Of a DNA stretch of 64,000 bases, positions 18,369 to 26,277 are shown piece by piece. The stretch lies in assembly GCF_006715045.1 (NCBI RefSeq), contig NZ_VFML01000001.1, forward strand, positions 4,184,501 to 4,248,500, given 5' to 3'. The position numbers and the translations under genes are program-made. The notes beneath the pieces are model-generated. The model was not told the DNA's origin. It saw only the letters and a program-made list of their open reading frames with translations, and did no database searches. Position 1 is the stretch's first letter. Every line of letters starts with the position of its first letter. Origin of the DNA: Amycolatopsis cihanbeyliensis (GTDB lineage Bacteria; Actinomycetota; Actinomycetes; Mycobacteriales; Pseudonocardiaceae).

Positions 18369-19408
18369 CGTAACCCTCCGAACTGCGGTGGCGGCTCCAC
18401 CCGCGGAGCCAGCGGGTGGAGCAGCCAGCACGCCGCACCGTGCTCCGCGCCGAACCGGGTGTGCTCCGGCATCTCCTCGAGGCAGACCTTCATCGCGTGC
18501 GGGCACCTCGGGTGGTATGGGCAGCCGGCCGGTGGGTGCAGCGGGTCCGGTGGCGAGCCGGAGATCGGCGTCAGCTCGAGGCTGCTGTCGGTCGCGGGCA
18601 GCGGGATGGAGGTCAGCAGCCCCCAGGTGTAGGGCATCCGCGGGTCGTGGAAGATGTCCCGCGCCGTGCCGGTTTCCACGATCTTCCCCCCGTACATCAC
18701 GACCACGCGATGCGCGCCGCGCGCCACCACCCCGAGGTCGTGGGTGATCAGGATGATCGACATGCCGAGGGACCGCCGCAGGTCCTCGAGCAGGTCGAGG
18801 ACCTGTGCCTGGATGGTGACGTCGAGCGCGGTGGTCGGCTCGTCGGCGATGAGCACCTCCGGCTCGGCCGCGAGCGCGATGGCGATCACCACGCGTTGCC
18901 GCATCCCGCCGGAGAGCTGGTGCGGGTACTGCTTCAGCCGGGCCTCCGGGTGCGGGATGTGCACCTGCCGGAGCAGTTCGACGGCCCTTTGCCGTACCGC
19001 GGCGCCGCGCAGCCCCAGGTTTGTCCGCAGGCTTTCCCCGATCTGCTCCCCGATCTTCATCGTCGGGTCGAGCGAGGTCATCGGGTCCTGGAACACCATG
19101 GCGATCCTGTTGCCCCGGATCCGGCGCATCTCCTTCTCGGCGAGCGCGAACAGGTCGGTATCCCCCAGCGTGGCCGTGCCGCTGGTGATCCGCGCGTTGC
19201 GTGGGAGCAGGCCCATCAGGCTCTTCACCGCCACGGACTTGCCCGAGCCCGACTCGCCGACCACGGCGAGCGTCTCGCCGCGCCGGAGGTCGAAGGACAC
19301 CCCGCGCACGGCCTGCACTTCGCCCGCGTAGCTGTCGAAGGTGATGCCGAGGTCGCGCACCCGCAGCAGGGTGCCTTCCGTGTCTTCCGTGCCTTTCACG
19401 GCCGTCAC
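18365..19408 (-). CDS. Oligopeptide ABC transporter ATP-binding protein, OppD type
   Basis: ATPase of about 347 residues with GESGSGKSV (Walker A), [15 protein letters not shown] (signature) and [12 protein letters not shown] (Walker B). The extension after the ATPase domain holds [14 protein letters not shown], as in OppD/DppD. The GTG start overlaps the stop of the permease gene in GTGA. It energises peptide import together with the OppF-type subunit and the two permeases. Confidence 0.92.
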   Translation of the reverse strand: MTAVKGTEDTEGTLLRVRDLGITFDSYAGEVQAVRGVSFDLRRGETLAVVGESGSGKSVAVKSLMGLLPRNARITSGTATLGDTDLFALAEKEMRRIRGNRIAMVFQDPMTSLDPTMKIGEQIGESLRTNLGLRGAAVRQRAVELLRQVHIPHPEARLKQYPHQLSGGMRQRVVIAIALAAEPEVLIADEPTTALDVTIQAQVLDLLEDLRRSLGMSIILITHDLGVVARGAHRVVVMYGGKIVETGTARDIFHDPRMPYTWGLLTSIPLPATDSSLELTPISGSPPDPLHPPAGCPYHPRCPHAMKVCLEEMPEHTRFGAEHGAACWLLHPLAPRVEPPPQFGGLR

Positions 19409-20340
19409 CTCCGCAACCTCGGGTCCAGCGCGTCCCGCAACCCGTCCCCGAGCACCCGGAAGCCGATGGTCAGCACGCTCAGTACGGCGGCCGGGATGAT
19501 CAGCAGGTACGGGTAGTACTGCATGGTGTCGGCGGCCGAGTTGATCAGTGACCCCAGCGAGGCGTCCGGCGGCGAGATCCCGAGTCCGATGAAGCTCAGG
19601 AACGCCTCGAAGAAGATCGCCGAGGGCACGGTGAGCATCAGGTTGATGATCACCAGGTAGAGCACGTTCGGGATCAGGTGCTTGCTGAGCAGCCGCCAGG
19701 TCCGGGCGCCGAGCACGCGGGCCGCCAGGAAGAACTCCTCCTCCTTCAGCCGCAGCACCTGGCCGCGGATCAGCCGCGCCGAGGCGGTCCAGCCGGTGAT
19801 CGTCAGCGCCAGCGTGATGGTCAGGATGCCGGGGCTCAGGAACAGCATCACCAGGATCAGCACGACCAGGTTCGGGATCCCGATCACGATCTCCACGATG
19901 CGCTGCATGACGTTGTCGACCTTGCCGCCGTAGTAGGCGGAGATCGCGCCGTAGAACATGCCGATGCCGAGGTCGATGAACGCCGCGAGGAAGGCGATGA
20001 ACAGCGAGACCCGCGTGCCCTCCCACACGCGGTCCCACATGCTGCGGCCGAACTTGTCGGTGCCGAACCAGCTGTCCCCGGACGGGGTCGCGTACTGGTT
20101 TCCGAGGTTCTGCCCGTACCCGGTGGTCGCCGTGAACAGGGGAGCGAACAGGGCGAACAGGATGATCACCGAGATCAGCACCCCCGCGACGAGCGCCCAG
20201 CGGTTGCGCCGCAGCCGCCGCCACGCGTCCCGCCAGAAGCCGACCGGGGTGCCGGCCAGGGTCTCGGCCTCGCCGCCGGGCAGTTCGGCCGGCTGGAACA
20301 TGTCCGGGGTGAGGTCCCCGCGGTCTTCGCTCGCGGTCAT
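19405..20340 (-). CDS. Oligopeptide ABC transporter permease, OppC type
   Basis: Inner-membrane subunit of 311 residues. After a cytoplasmic N-terminal stretch of about 30 residues comes one helix, an outer loop, and five further helices with the permease EAA loop [19 protein letters not shown]. The [21 protein letters not shown] motif is typical of OppC/DppC. It is seven bases after the OppB-type gene. Confidence 0.92.
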   Translation of the reverse strand: MTASEDRGDLTPDMFQPAELPGGEAETLAGTPVGFWRDAWRRLRRNRWALVAGVLISVIILFALFAPLFTATTGYGQNLGNQYATPSGDSWFGTDKFGRSMWDRVWEGTRVSLFIAFLAAFIDLGIGMFYGAISAYYGGKVDNVMQRIVEIVIGIPNLVVLILVMLFLSPGILTITLALTITGWTASARLIRGQVLRLKEEEFFLAARVLGARTWRLLSKHLIPNVLYLVIINLMLTVPSAIFFEAFLSFIGLGISPPDASLGSLINSAADTMQYYPYLLIIPAAVLSVLTIGFRVLGDGLRDALDPRLRR

Positions 20341-20347
20341 GGTCGAC

Positions 20348-21274
20348 TCACTCCTTCCCGCGCGCGAGCCGGATCCGCGGATCGACCAGCCCGTACAGCA
20401 GGTCCTGGACCAGGTAGGCGAGTACGAAGAAGATCGAGAACATGATCGTCACACCGAGGATCATCGGGTAGTCGTTGACCAGGATCGACGCGATGAACTG
20501 TTCCCCGATCCCGGGGATCGCGAACACCTTCTCCACCACCAGCGTCCCGGTGAGCAGGGCCGCGGCCAGCGGGACGATCACGGTGATCAGCGGGAGCAGC
20601 GAGTTGCGCAGCACGTGCTTGGCGACGACCAGCACGCCGCTGAGCCCTTTCGCCTTCGCCAGCAGCACGTAGTCCTGGCCGAGCACTTCCAGCATCTCGG
20701 TCCGGGTGTAGGCGGCCACGGTGGCCAGCACCAGGATGCCGAGCGCGGCCGAGGGCAGGACCGAGTGTTCCCACGATTCGAAGAACGCGATCGGCAGCAG
20801 GTCCCACTGGTAGGCGAAGTAGTACTGCAGCAGCGGGGCGAACACGAAGGTCGGCACCGAGATACCCAGCACCGAGACCAGGGTGCTGACCCGGTCCCCG
20901 ATGGAGTTCTGCCGTGCGGCCGAGAACCCGCCGAGCAGGATGCCCAGTACGGTCCCGACGAGGACGGCCTGCAGCCCGACGAATGCCGACACCGGCAGCC
21001 GGTTCATGATGATCTCGGTGATCGGCTGCTGGTTGAGCTGGAACGAGGTGCCGAGATCGCCCTGGAGCACGTTGCCGAGGTAGCGCAGGTACTGCACCAC
21101 CAGCGGGTCGTTGAGCCCGTACTTCTCCTCCAGCGCCGCCTTGGCCTGTGCGGTCAGTTTCGGGTCGTTGAACGGAGTTCCGGGCAGGAACTTCAGCAGG
21201 AACCAGGTCACCGTGATGATGATGAACAGGATGACGGCGGCGTTGGCGAGCCGCCGTAGCGTGTAACGCAGCAT
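20348..21274 (-). CDS. Oligopeptide ABC transporter permease, OppB type
   Basis: Inner-membrane subunit of 308 residues starting MLRYTLRRLANAAVI, the usual OppB/DppB opening with a first helix and a TWFLLKFLPGTPF periplasmic motif. The EAA loop AKGLSGVLVVAKHVLRNSLLP lies around residue 215. Six helices are visible. It pairs with the OppC-type permease to form the peptide channel. Confidence 0.92.
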   Translation of the reverse strand: MLRYTLRRLANAAVILFIIITVTWFLLKFLPGTPFNDPKLTAQAKAALEEKYGLNDPLVVQYLRYLGNVLQGDLGTSFQLNQQPITEIIMNRLPVSAFVGLQAVLVGTVLGILLGGFSAARQNSIGDRVSTLVSVLGISVPTFVFAPLLQYYFAYQWDLLPIAFFESWEHSVLPSAALGILVLATVAAYTRTEMLEVLGQDYVLLAKAKGLSGVLVVAKHVLRNSLLPLITVIVPLAAALLTGTLVVEKVFAIPGIGEQFIASILVNDYPMILGVTIMFSIFFVLAYLVQDLLYGLVDPRIRLARGKE

Positions 21275-21293
21275 GGCGTGCTCGGCTACCGGG

Positions 21294-22979
21294 TCACTGG
21301 TCGCCTTCCAGGCTGGCGTACTTCCAGTCGGGGTCCGGGCCGTAGGGGTGCTTGGTGAAGTCCTTCAGGAACGGTTTCTTGAGGCCGACGACCGCCTCGA
21401 AGTACTCCGGTGCCAGCACCGCCTCGTCGAACAGGATCTTCTCGGCCTCCAGCATCATCCGCATCCGCTTGGCCTCGTCGGCTTCCGCCTGCGCGTCCTT
21501 GACGAGCTGGTCGTAGCGGGCGTTGGAGAACCCGGTCCGGTTGGAGCCGGAATTGGTCAGGAAGTAGGCGAGGAAGGTCATCGGGTCGCCGTAGTCCGCG
21601 CCCCAGCCGGAGGCGAAGCTGATCTGGTAGTCCCGCCGCTCGGCCCGGTCCAGCGCGTTCTCGAAGGTGGTGATGTCGATCTCGGCTTCGATCCCCAGGT
21701 GTTCCCGGTACTGCTGCTGGACAAAGGTGATGATGTCGCGCGCCGTGCTGCTGTCCTGGGTGAGCAGGGTGATCTGCGGCGTGCGTCCGAGTTCCTGGAC
21801 ACCGCGGTCCCAGAACTGCTTGGCCTGGCCCGGGTCCTGCGGCAGCATGGTGTTGCCGCCCGCCTCGCGGAAGGTCTGCCCTTCCGGGCCCGCCATCCCC
21901 GGTGGAACGAAGGCGAAGGCGGGTTCGGAGCCGTCCTGCAGGACCTGGCCGGTCAGCTTGTTCCGGTCGAAGCCGATCATCATGGCCTTGCGGATGTTCT
22001 TGTTGGCCATCACCGGGTCTTCCTGGTTCATCACGCCGAAGAAGTGGGTGAACGCCACGTAGCGCCAGAACTCGGGGTCGTCCTTGAACCGGGCCACCTG
22101 GTCGCCGCTGATCTCGGTGAGGTGCAGCTGGTCCGACTCGTACAGCTGCAGGGCGGTGTTGAGTTCCTTGACGAGCTTGTACTCGATCCGCTCGATCGCG
22201 ACGTTGTCCCTGTCCCAGTACTGGTCGTTCCTGACCATCGTGCCGCCCGCGGCGGGGTCGTAGCTCTGCATCACGAACGGGCCGTTGTACAGGATGTTCC
22301 GCGGCCCGGCCGCGTACTGCTCGCCCTGCTCCCTGACGTAGGCCTCGTTCTGCGGGAAGTAGGTGGTGAACGCGGTGAGGCTCAGGAAGTACGGGGTGGG
22401 GTTGACCAGTGTGACCTTGAGGGTCCGCTCGTCCGGCGTCTCGATGGCGACCTGGTCGCGGCTGCCCTCACCGCTGTTGAACTCGGTGGCGCCCTTGACG
22501 ACGTCGCCGATGATGTAGGCGTACTCGCTTGCCGTGTCCGGGTCGAGCGCCCGTAGCCAGGCGAACTTGAAGTCCTGCGAGGTCACGGTGTCGCCGTTGG
22601 ACCACTTCACCCCCTCGCGGAGGGTGAAGGTGTAGGTCAGTTCGTCCTCGCTGACCTCGTGGGTCTCGGCGACCGCCGGCTGCGGCTGGTCGTCGGGGCC
22701 GAGCCGGTAGAGGCCGTCCATGCCGTTGAGCAGGATCTCGAAGGAGCGCTCGTCGGTGGCCAGCGCCGAGTCGAAGTAGCGGACCTCGGTGCTGAGCCTG
22801 CGCAGCAGGGTCTTGCCGCCGCCCTGGCCCGATTCCTCACCACCGAAGATGCCGCAGCCGGTGGTGCCGAGTACCGCTGCCCCGGCGACGGCTCCGCCAC
22901 TCATCCGCAGGAAGCCCCTGCGGGTCAGGCTTGCCTTCCGGAACGCGTGCCGTACCTCGGCCGGAATCCGCTCGTCCAT
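21294..22979 (-). CDS. Peptide-binding lipoprotein, OppA type (Tat-exported)
   Basis: Extracellular solute-binding protein family 5, 561 residues, first gene of the operon. The N-terminus carries a twin-arginine export motif (SLTRRGFLRM, Arg20-Arg21) and a lipobox LGTTGC with the lipid-modified Cys42. The mature part has the family features YTFTLREGVKWSNGDTVTSQDF and, near the end, VGLKKPFLKDF. It captures oligopeptides at the outer face of the membrane. The start MDERIPAEV is chosen because upstream codons resemble no signal peptide. It is divergent from cydA. Confidence 0.93.
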   Translation of the reverse strand: MDERIPAEVRHAFRKASLTRRGFLRMSGGAVAGAAVLGTTGCGIFGGEESGQGGGKTLLRRLSTEVRYFDSALATDERSFEILLNGMDGLYRLGPDDQPQPAVAETHEVSEDELTYTFTLREGVKWSNGDTVTSQDFKFAWLRALDPDTASEYAYIIGDVVKGATEFNSGEGSRDQVAIETPDERTLKVTLVNPTPYFLSLTAFTTYFPQNEAYVREQGEQYAAGPRNILYNGPFVMQSYDPAAGGTMVRNDQYWDRDNVAIERIEYKLVKELNTALQLYESDQLHLTEISGDQVARFKDDPEFWRYVAFTHFFGVMNQEDPVMANKNIRKAMMIGFDRNKLTGQVLQDGSEPAFAFVPPGMAGPEGQTFREAGGNTMLPQDPGQAKQFWDRGVQELGRTPQITLLTQDSSTARDIITFVQQQYREHLGIEAEIDITTFENALDRAERRDYQISFASGWGADYGDPMTFLAYFLTNSGSNRTGFSNARYDQLVKDAQAEADEAKRMRMMLEAEKILFDEAVLAPEYFEAVVGLKKPFLKDFTKHPYGPDPDWKYASLEGDQ

Positions 22980-23093
22980 CGTTCGAAGCCTCCACCATGT
23001 CGCGGCGGTGGCCACCTCGAGCCGGGTCGCGCGGCGCACGGAGGTGGCGGCCCGCGGCCACGCTGCCCCGGGATGCGGGAAACCGTACTTTGT

Positions 23094-23149
23094 CAATGGT
23101 TTTTTTCGTCCTGTCGGGCGGTAACAAAAAAATCACGAATACACCATTG
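23094..23149. promoter_or_regulatory. Inverted repeat in the oppA-cydA divergent region
   Basis: CAATGGT (23094-23100) followed by a T7 run, and an A7 run (23126-23132) followed ten bases on by ACCATTG (23143-23149). It is a local AT-rich island between the two divergent genes and is the likeliest place for their promoters. On the minus strand TTGACA overlaps the left arm, a good -35 for oppA though no matching -10 is clear. The rest of 22980-23268 shows only the DosR-like boxes. Confidence 0.4.
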
Positions 23150-23203
23150 GCGGGTGGTCAATCACCGACGGTCTCCGGAACGGTTCGGTGAACTGTGATC
23201 GTC

Positions 23204-23217
23204 GGGACTTAGGTCCC
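23204..23217. promoter_or_regulatory. DosR/DevR-type hypoxia box before cydA
   Basis: GGGACTTAGGTCCC fits the short DosR consensus GGGACTTNNGNCCC at every position. It ends about 52 bases before the cydA start. A response regulator with the DosR recognition-helix motif is encoded at 34740-35384, so the regulator for this site is probably in the same window. Confidence 0.78.
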
Positions 23218-23226
23218 GCCCTGATC

Positions 23227-23240
23227 GGGACCACGGGACC
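23227..23240. promoter_or_regulatory. Weaker second DosR-like box
   Basis: GGGACCACGGGACC has the GGGAC half and matches the DosR consensus at most but not all fixed positions. It is 23 bases downstream of the perfect box, roughly two helical turns, as is common for paired DosR sites. On its own it would not be convincing. Confidence 0.4.
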
Positions 23241-23268
23241 TGCCGGAGGGCCACCTCGCCGGAGCATC

Positions 23269-24813
23269 GTGATCGTCGTGGAGGTCCTGGAGCTTGCGCG
23301 GTGGCAGTTCGGAATTACCACCGTCTACCACTTTCTGATGGTGCCGCTGACCATCGGGCTTTCCGTGCTGGTCGCGGGCATGCAGACCGCATGGGTGCGC
23401 ACCGGCAACCAGCGGTACCTGAAGATGACCAAGTTCTGGGGCAAGCTGTTGCTGGTCAACTTCGCGATGGGCGTGGTGACCGGCATCGTGCAGGAGTTCC
23501 AGTTCGGGATGACCTGGAGCGCCTACTCCCGCTTCGTCGGCGACGTGTTCGGCGCGCCGCTGGCGATGGAGGGCATCGTCGCCTTCTTCGTCGAGTCCAC
23601 CTTCCTCGGGCTGTGGATCTTCGGCTGGGACCGCCTGCCGAAGCGGGTGCACCTGGCCTGTGCGTGGGCGTTCTCGCTGGCGACGGTGGCCTCCGCCTAC
23701 TTCATCCTGGCCGCGAACTCCTGGATGCAGCACCCGGTGGGGGTGGAGTTCGTGGACGGCAGGCCGCGGATGAACTCGATCTGGGCGGTGCTGACGAACA
23801 ACACCGCACTGGCCGCGATCCCGCACACGGTGGCCGGGGCGTTCTCGGTCGCGGCGGCGTTCCTGGTGGGGATCGCCGGGTGGCACCTGTGGCGCGGGCG
23901 GCGGGAGGCCGACGAGCACCGCGCGGTGTGGCGGTCCTCGCTGCGGCTCGGTGGCCTGGTCGGGGTGGTCGCCTTCGTGGCCCTGGTGGTCACCGGTGAC
24001 CTACAGGGCAAGCTGATGTTCGAGCAGCAGCCGATGAAGATGGCCTCGGCGGAGGCGTTGTGCCACACCGAGCAACCGGCGAGTTTCTCGGTTCTCGCGG
24101 TCGGGGACGTCGCCGACGCGGACTGCGAGGACGTCAAGACGTTCACCGTGCCCGCGTTGCTGTCCTTCCTGGCGCACAACGACTTCTCCACCGAGGTGCG
24201 GGGGATCGAGGACCTGGTGGGGGAGTACCAGGCGCGGTACGGCACGAACTACCCGGATGATCCGGCGCTGGGTGAGCTGGCCGGGAAGCCGATCGACTAC
24301 GTGCCGAGCCTGCCGATCACCTACTGGGGTTTCCGGATCATGATCGGGTTCGGCGCGCTGTCGGCGGGCGCGGGGGTGCTGGCGCTGTGGGCCAGCACCT
24401 CGCCCGACCGCCGCTCCCGAAGGAGGCGCTTCGCGCCGCTGGCTCGATTCCGCGGACGGATCCCGGACACGAAGTGGTTCCCGCGGATGGTGCTGCTGGG
24501 CATCGCGACACCGTTCGTGGCGAACACCGCGGGCTGGATCTTCACCGAGATGGGCAGGCAGCCGTTCGTGGTGGTGCCGAACCCGACCGGGATCGACGGG
24601 GTGTGGATGTTCACCGCGCAGGCGGTGTCCACGATCTCGGCCGGTGAGGTATGGGCCTCGCTGATCTCGCTGACCGCGATCTACGCGGCACTCGGCATCG
24701 TCGAGATCTTCCTGATCCGCAAGTACGTCCGCGGCGGTATCGAGGGCGTCATGCCCCCACCCCCACCCGACAAGGACCCCGACGACACCGACGCACTCGC
24801 GTTCGCCTACTGA
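23269..24813 (+). CDS. cydA: Cytochrome bd ubiquinol/menaquinol oxidase subunit I
   Basis: Haem-bearing subunit of the high-affinity terminal oxidase, about 514 residues with nine membrane helices. His21 in TTVYHFLMVP corresponds to the axial ligand of haem b595/d (E. coli His19). The quinol-binding loop contains KPIDYVPSLPITYWGF, and GRQPFVVVPNPTG is the conserved GRQP motif. GTG at 23269 follows GGAG at four bases; the GTG at 23278 is an alternative that matches family N-termini. It is the first gene of the cyd block and lies directly behind a perfect DosR-type box, which suggests induction at low oxygen or by nitric oxide. Confidence 0.95.
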   Translation: MIVVEVLELARWQFGITTVYHFLMVPLTIGLSVLVAGMQTAWVRTGNQRYLKMTKFWGKLLLVNFAMGVVTGIVQEFQFGMTWSAYSRFVGDVFGAPLAMEGIVAFFVESTFLGLWIFGWDRLPKRVHLACAWAFSLATVASAYFILAANSWMQHPVGVEFVDGRPRMNSIWAVLTNNTALAAIPHTVAGAFSVAAAFLVGIAGWHLWRGRREADEHRAVWRSSLRLGGLVGVVAFVALVVTGDLQGKLMFEQQPMKMASAEALCHTEQPASFSVLAVGDVADADCEDVKTFTVPALLSFLAHNDFSTEVRGIEDLVGEYQARYGTNYPDDPALGELAGKPIDYVPSLPITYWGFRIMIGFGALSAGAGVLALWASTSPDRRSRRRRFAPLARFRGRIPDTKWFPRMVLLGIATPFVANTAGWIFTEMGRQPFVVVPNPTGIDGVWMFTAQAVSTISAGEVWASLISLTAIYAALGIVEIFLIRKYVRGGIEGVMPPPPPDKDPDDTDALAFAY

Positions 24814-25263
24814 AGGAACACCAACCATGTCCCCACACAGTGTCTGTCTGGAAACGCGCGGCACGATCGTTGTCAGCAGCACAGCGGCGCGGAGCGCCTC
24901 CGTTTGGGTAGTGGTGGGAGACGGGTGGGCGGGACCCGGACTCGAGTCACGACCGTCGGCTTCGCAGGTCGCTCGCCCCACCTCCCCGCTCGTGGTCTCC
25001 ACCCGAGAACACAGTGGCGCGTCAGCGCCTCGGTTTGGACGGTGGTGGGAGACGGCGTCCTTCCGCTCGCCGCCGCGGTTCCCAGCGGCTCTTGGACGCC
25101 CTGTAGGGCAACCCCCCACCCTTCCCGGGGGACGGCCCCGGCCTCAGCCTATCCGGTTGGGGGCTATCCACGGGGTGTTACCAGCAAGTTGTGGACAACT
25201 CGTGGGTTTGTCCCCAAGGTGGGGACAGCTCGTTTCACGTGGCACGATCGTTCGGGGGCGAGG
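24814..25263 (+). other. Non-coding insert with repeats between cydA and cydB
   Basis: A 450-base gap separates two genes that are normally adjacent. It holds a 12-base direct repeat GGCACGATCGTT at 24860-24871 and 25241-25252, and a 45-base imperfect direct repeat at 24880-24924 and 25010-25055. There is also a palindrome TGTCCCCA-AGG-TGGGGACA at 25209-25227, and TTGTGGACAA at 25189-25198, whose complement fits the Streptomyces DnaA box. A reading frame spans it from an ATG with a decent ribosome-binding site at 24827, but its codon pattern is not that of a gene here. The simplest view is a short inserted element flanked by the 12-base repeat. Confidence 0.6.
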
Positions 25264-25266
25264 GTG

Positions 25267-26277
25267 ATGGACCTCGTGACGGTGTGGTTCTGCGTGATCG
25301 CCGCCTTCTGGGTCGGATACCTGTTCCTGGAAGGGTTCGATTTCGGGGTCGGCATGCTGCTGCCGGTGCTCGGCCGCGGCGACACCGAGCGGCGAGTCAT
25401 GGTGAACACGATAGGCCCGGTCTGGGACGGGAACGAGGTCTGGCTGATCGTGGCGGGCGGCGCCATGTTCGCCGCGTTCCCCGGCTGGTACGCCTCCCTT
25501 TTCTCCGGGGCGTACCTGCCCCTGCTGGTCGTGTTGCTGGCGCTGATCGGCCGCGGTGTCGCCTTCGAGTACCGGGGCAAGGTCGACTCGCCACGGTGGC
25601 GCCGAACCTGGGACCGGGTCATCGTGCTCGGTTCCTGGATCCCGCCGCTCGGGGTCGGCCTCCTCCTTTCCACCACCGTGCTCGGCCTGCCGCTGGACGC
25701 CGAGGGGAACCGCATCGGCTCGGCGTTCGAGGCGTTGCGGTGGGAAACCCTGCTCGGTGCGGTCGCGCTGGCCGGGTTCTCCCTGGTGCACGGCGCGGCG
25801 TTCCTCGCCCTGAAAACCGCGGGTGAACTGCGGGACCGGGCCCGCGGGCTGGCGCGCGGGCTGCTGCCGGTGGCGTTGTTGCCGCTGTTCGGGCTGCTCC
25901 TGCTGGTGCAGTGGCAACACGGTGCACTGTGGACCGCCGGGTCGCTGGCGGTCGCGGTGCTCGCCGCGGCGGTGGCCTGGTGGCGGCTGGCCCAGGTCCG
26001 GGAAGGTCAGGCGTTCGCCGCGCTGGGGGTGCTGATCGCCGCCGCCGGGGTGACCCTGTTCGGCGCGCTGTACCCGGATGTCCTTCCCTCCACAGTGGAT
26101 CAGCAGAACTCGCTGACCGCAGCCGGGGCCGCATCCGGCCCGTACACCCTCCAGGTGATCACCTGGGTCGCCGCGTTCGGCGCCCCCGCGGTGCTGATCT
26201 ACCAGGGCTGGACCTACTGGGTCTTCCGCAAGCGGATCGGCACCCAGCACATCCCGCAAGTGCACGTGCCGAGATGA
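25267..26277 (+). CDS. cydB: Cytochrome bd oxidase subunit II
   Basis: Membrane subunit of 336 residues that pairs with CydA. The conserved opening WVGYLFLEGFDFGVGMLLP and the segment TIGPVWDGNEVWLIVAGGAMFAAFP are diagnostic; the Trp and Asp of this region lie near the haem and proton pathway. About eight helices are visible. ATG at 25267 is preceded by GGGGGCGAGGG (GTG at 25264 is also possible). Its stop overlaps the cydDC start (ATGA). The spacing from cydA is unusual, see the insert. Confidence 0.95.
   Translation: MDLVTVWFCVIAAFWVGYLFLEGFDFGVGMLLPVLGRGDTERRVMVNTIGPVWDGNEVWLIVAGGAMFAAFPGWYASLFSGAYLPLLVVLLALIGRGVAFEYRGKVDSPRWRRTWDRVIVLGSWIPPLGVGLLLSTTVLGLPLDAEGNRIGSAFEALRWETLLGAVALAGFSLVHGAAFLALKTAGELRDRARGLARGLLPVALLPLFGLLLLVQWQHGALWTAGSLAVAVLAAAVAWWRLAQVREGQAFAALGVLIAAAGVTLFGALYPDVLPSTVDQQNSLTAAGAASGPYTLQVITWVAAFGAPAVLIYQGWTYWVFRKRIGTQHIPQVHVPR

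Noticed and set aside
24827..25267. A possible 146-residue gene between cydA and cydB
   Set aside because: Good ribosome-binding site, but codon third positions are not GC-biased as in real genes here and it contains direct repeats; treated as non-coding.
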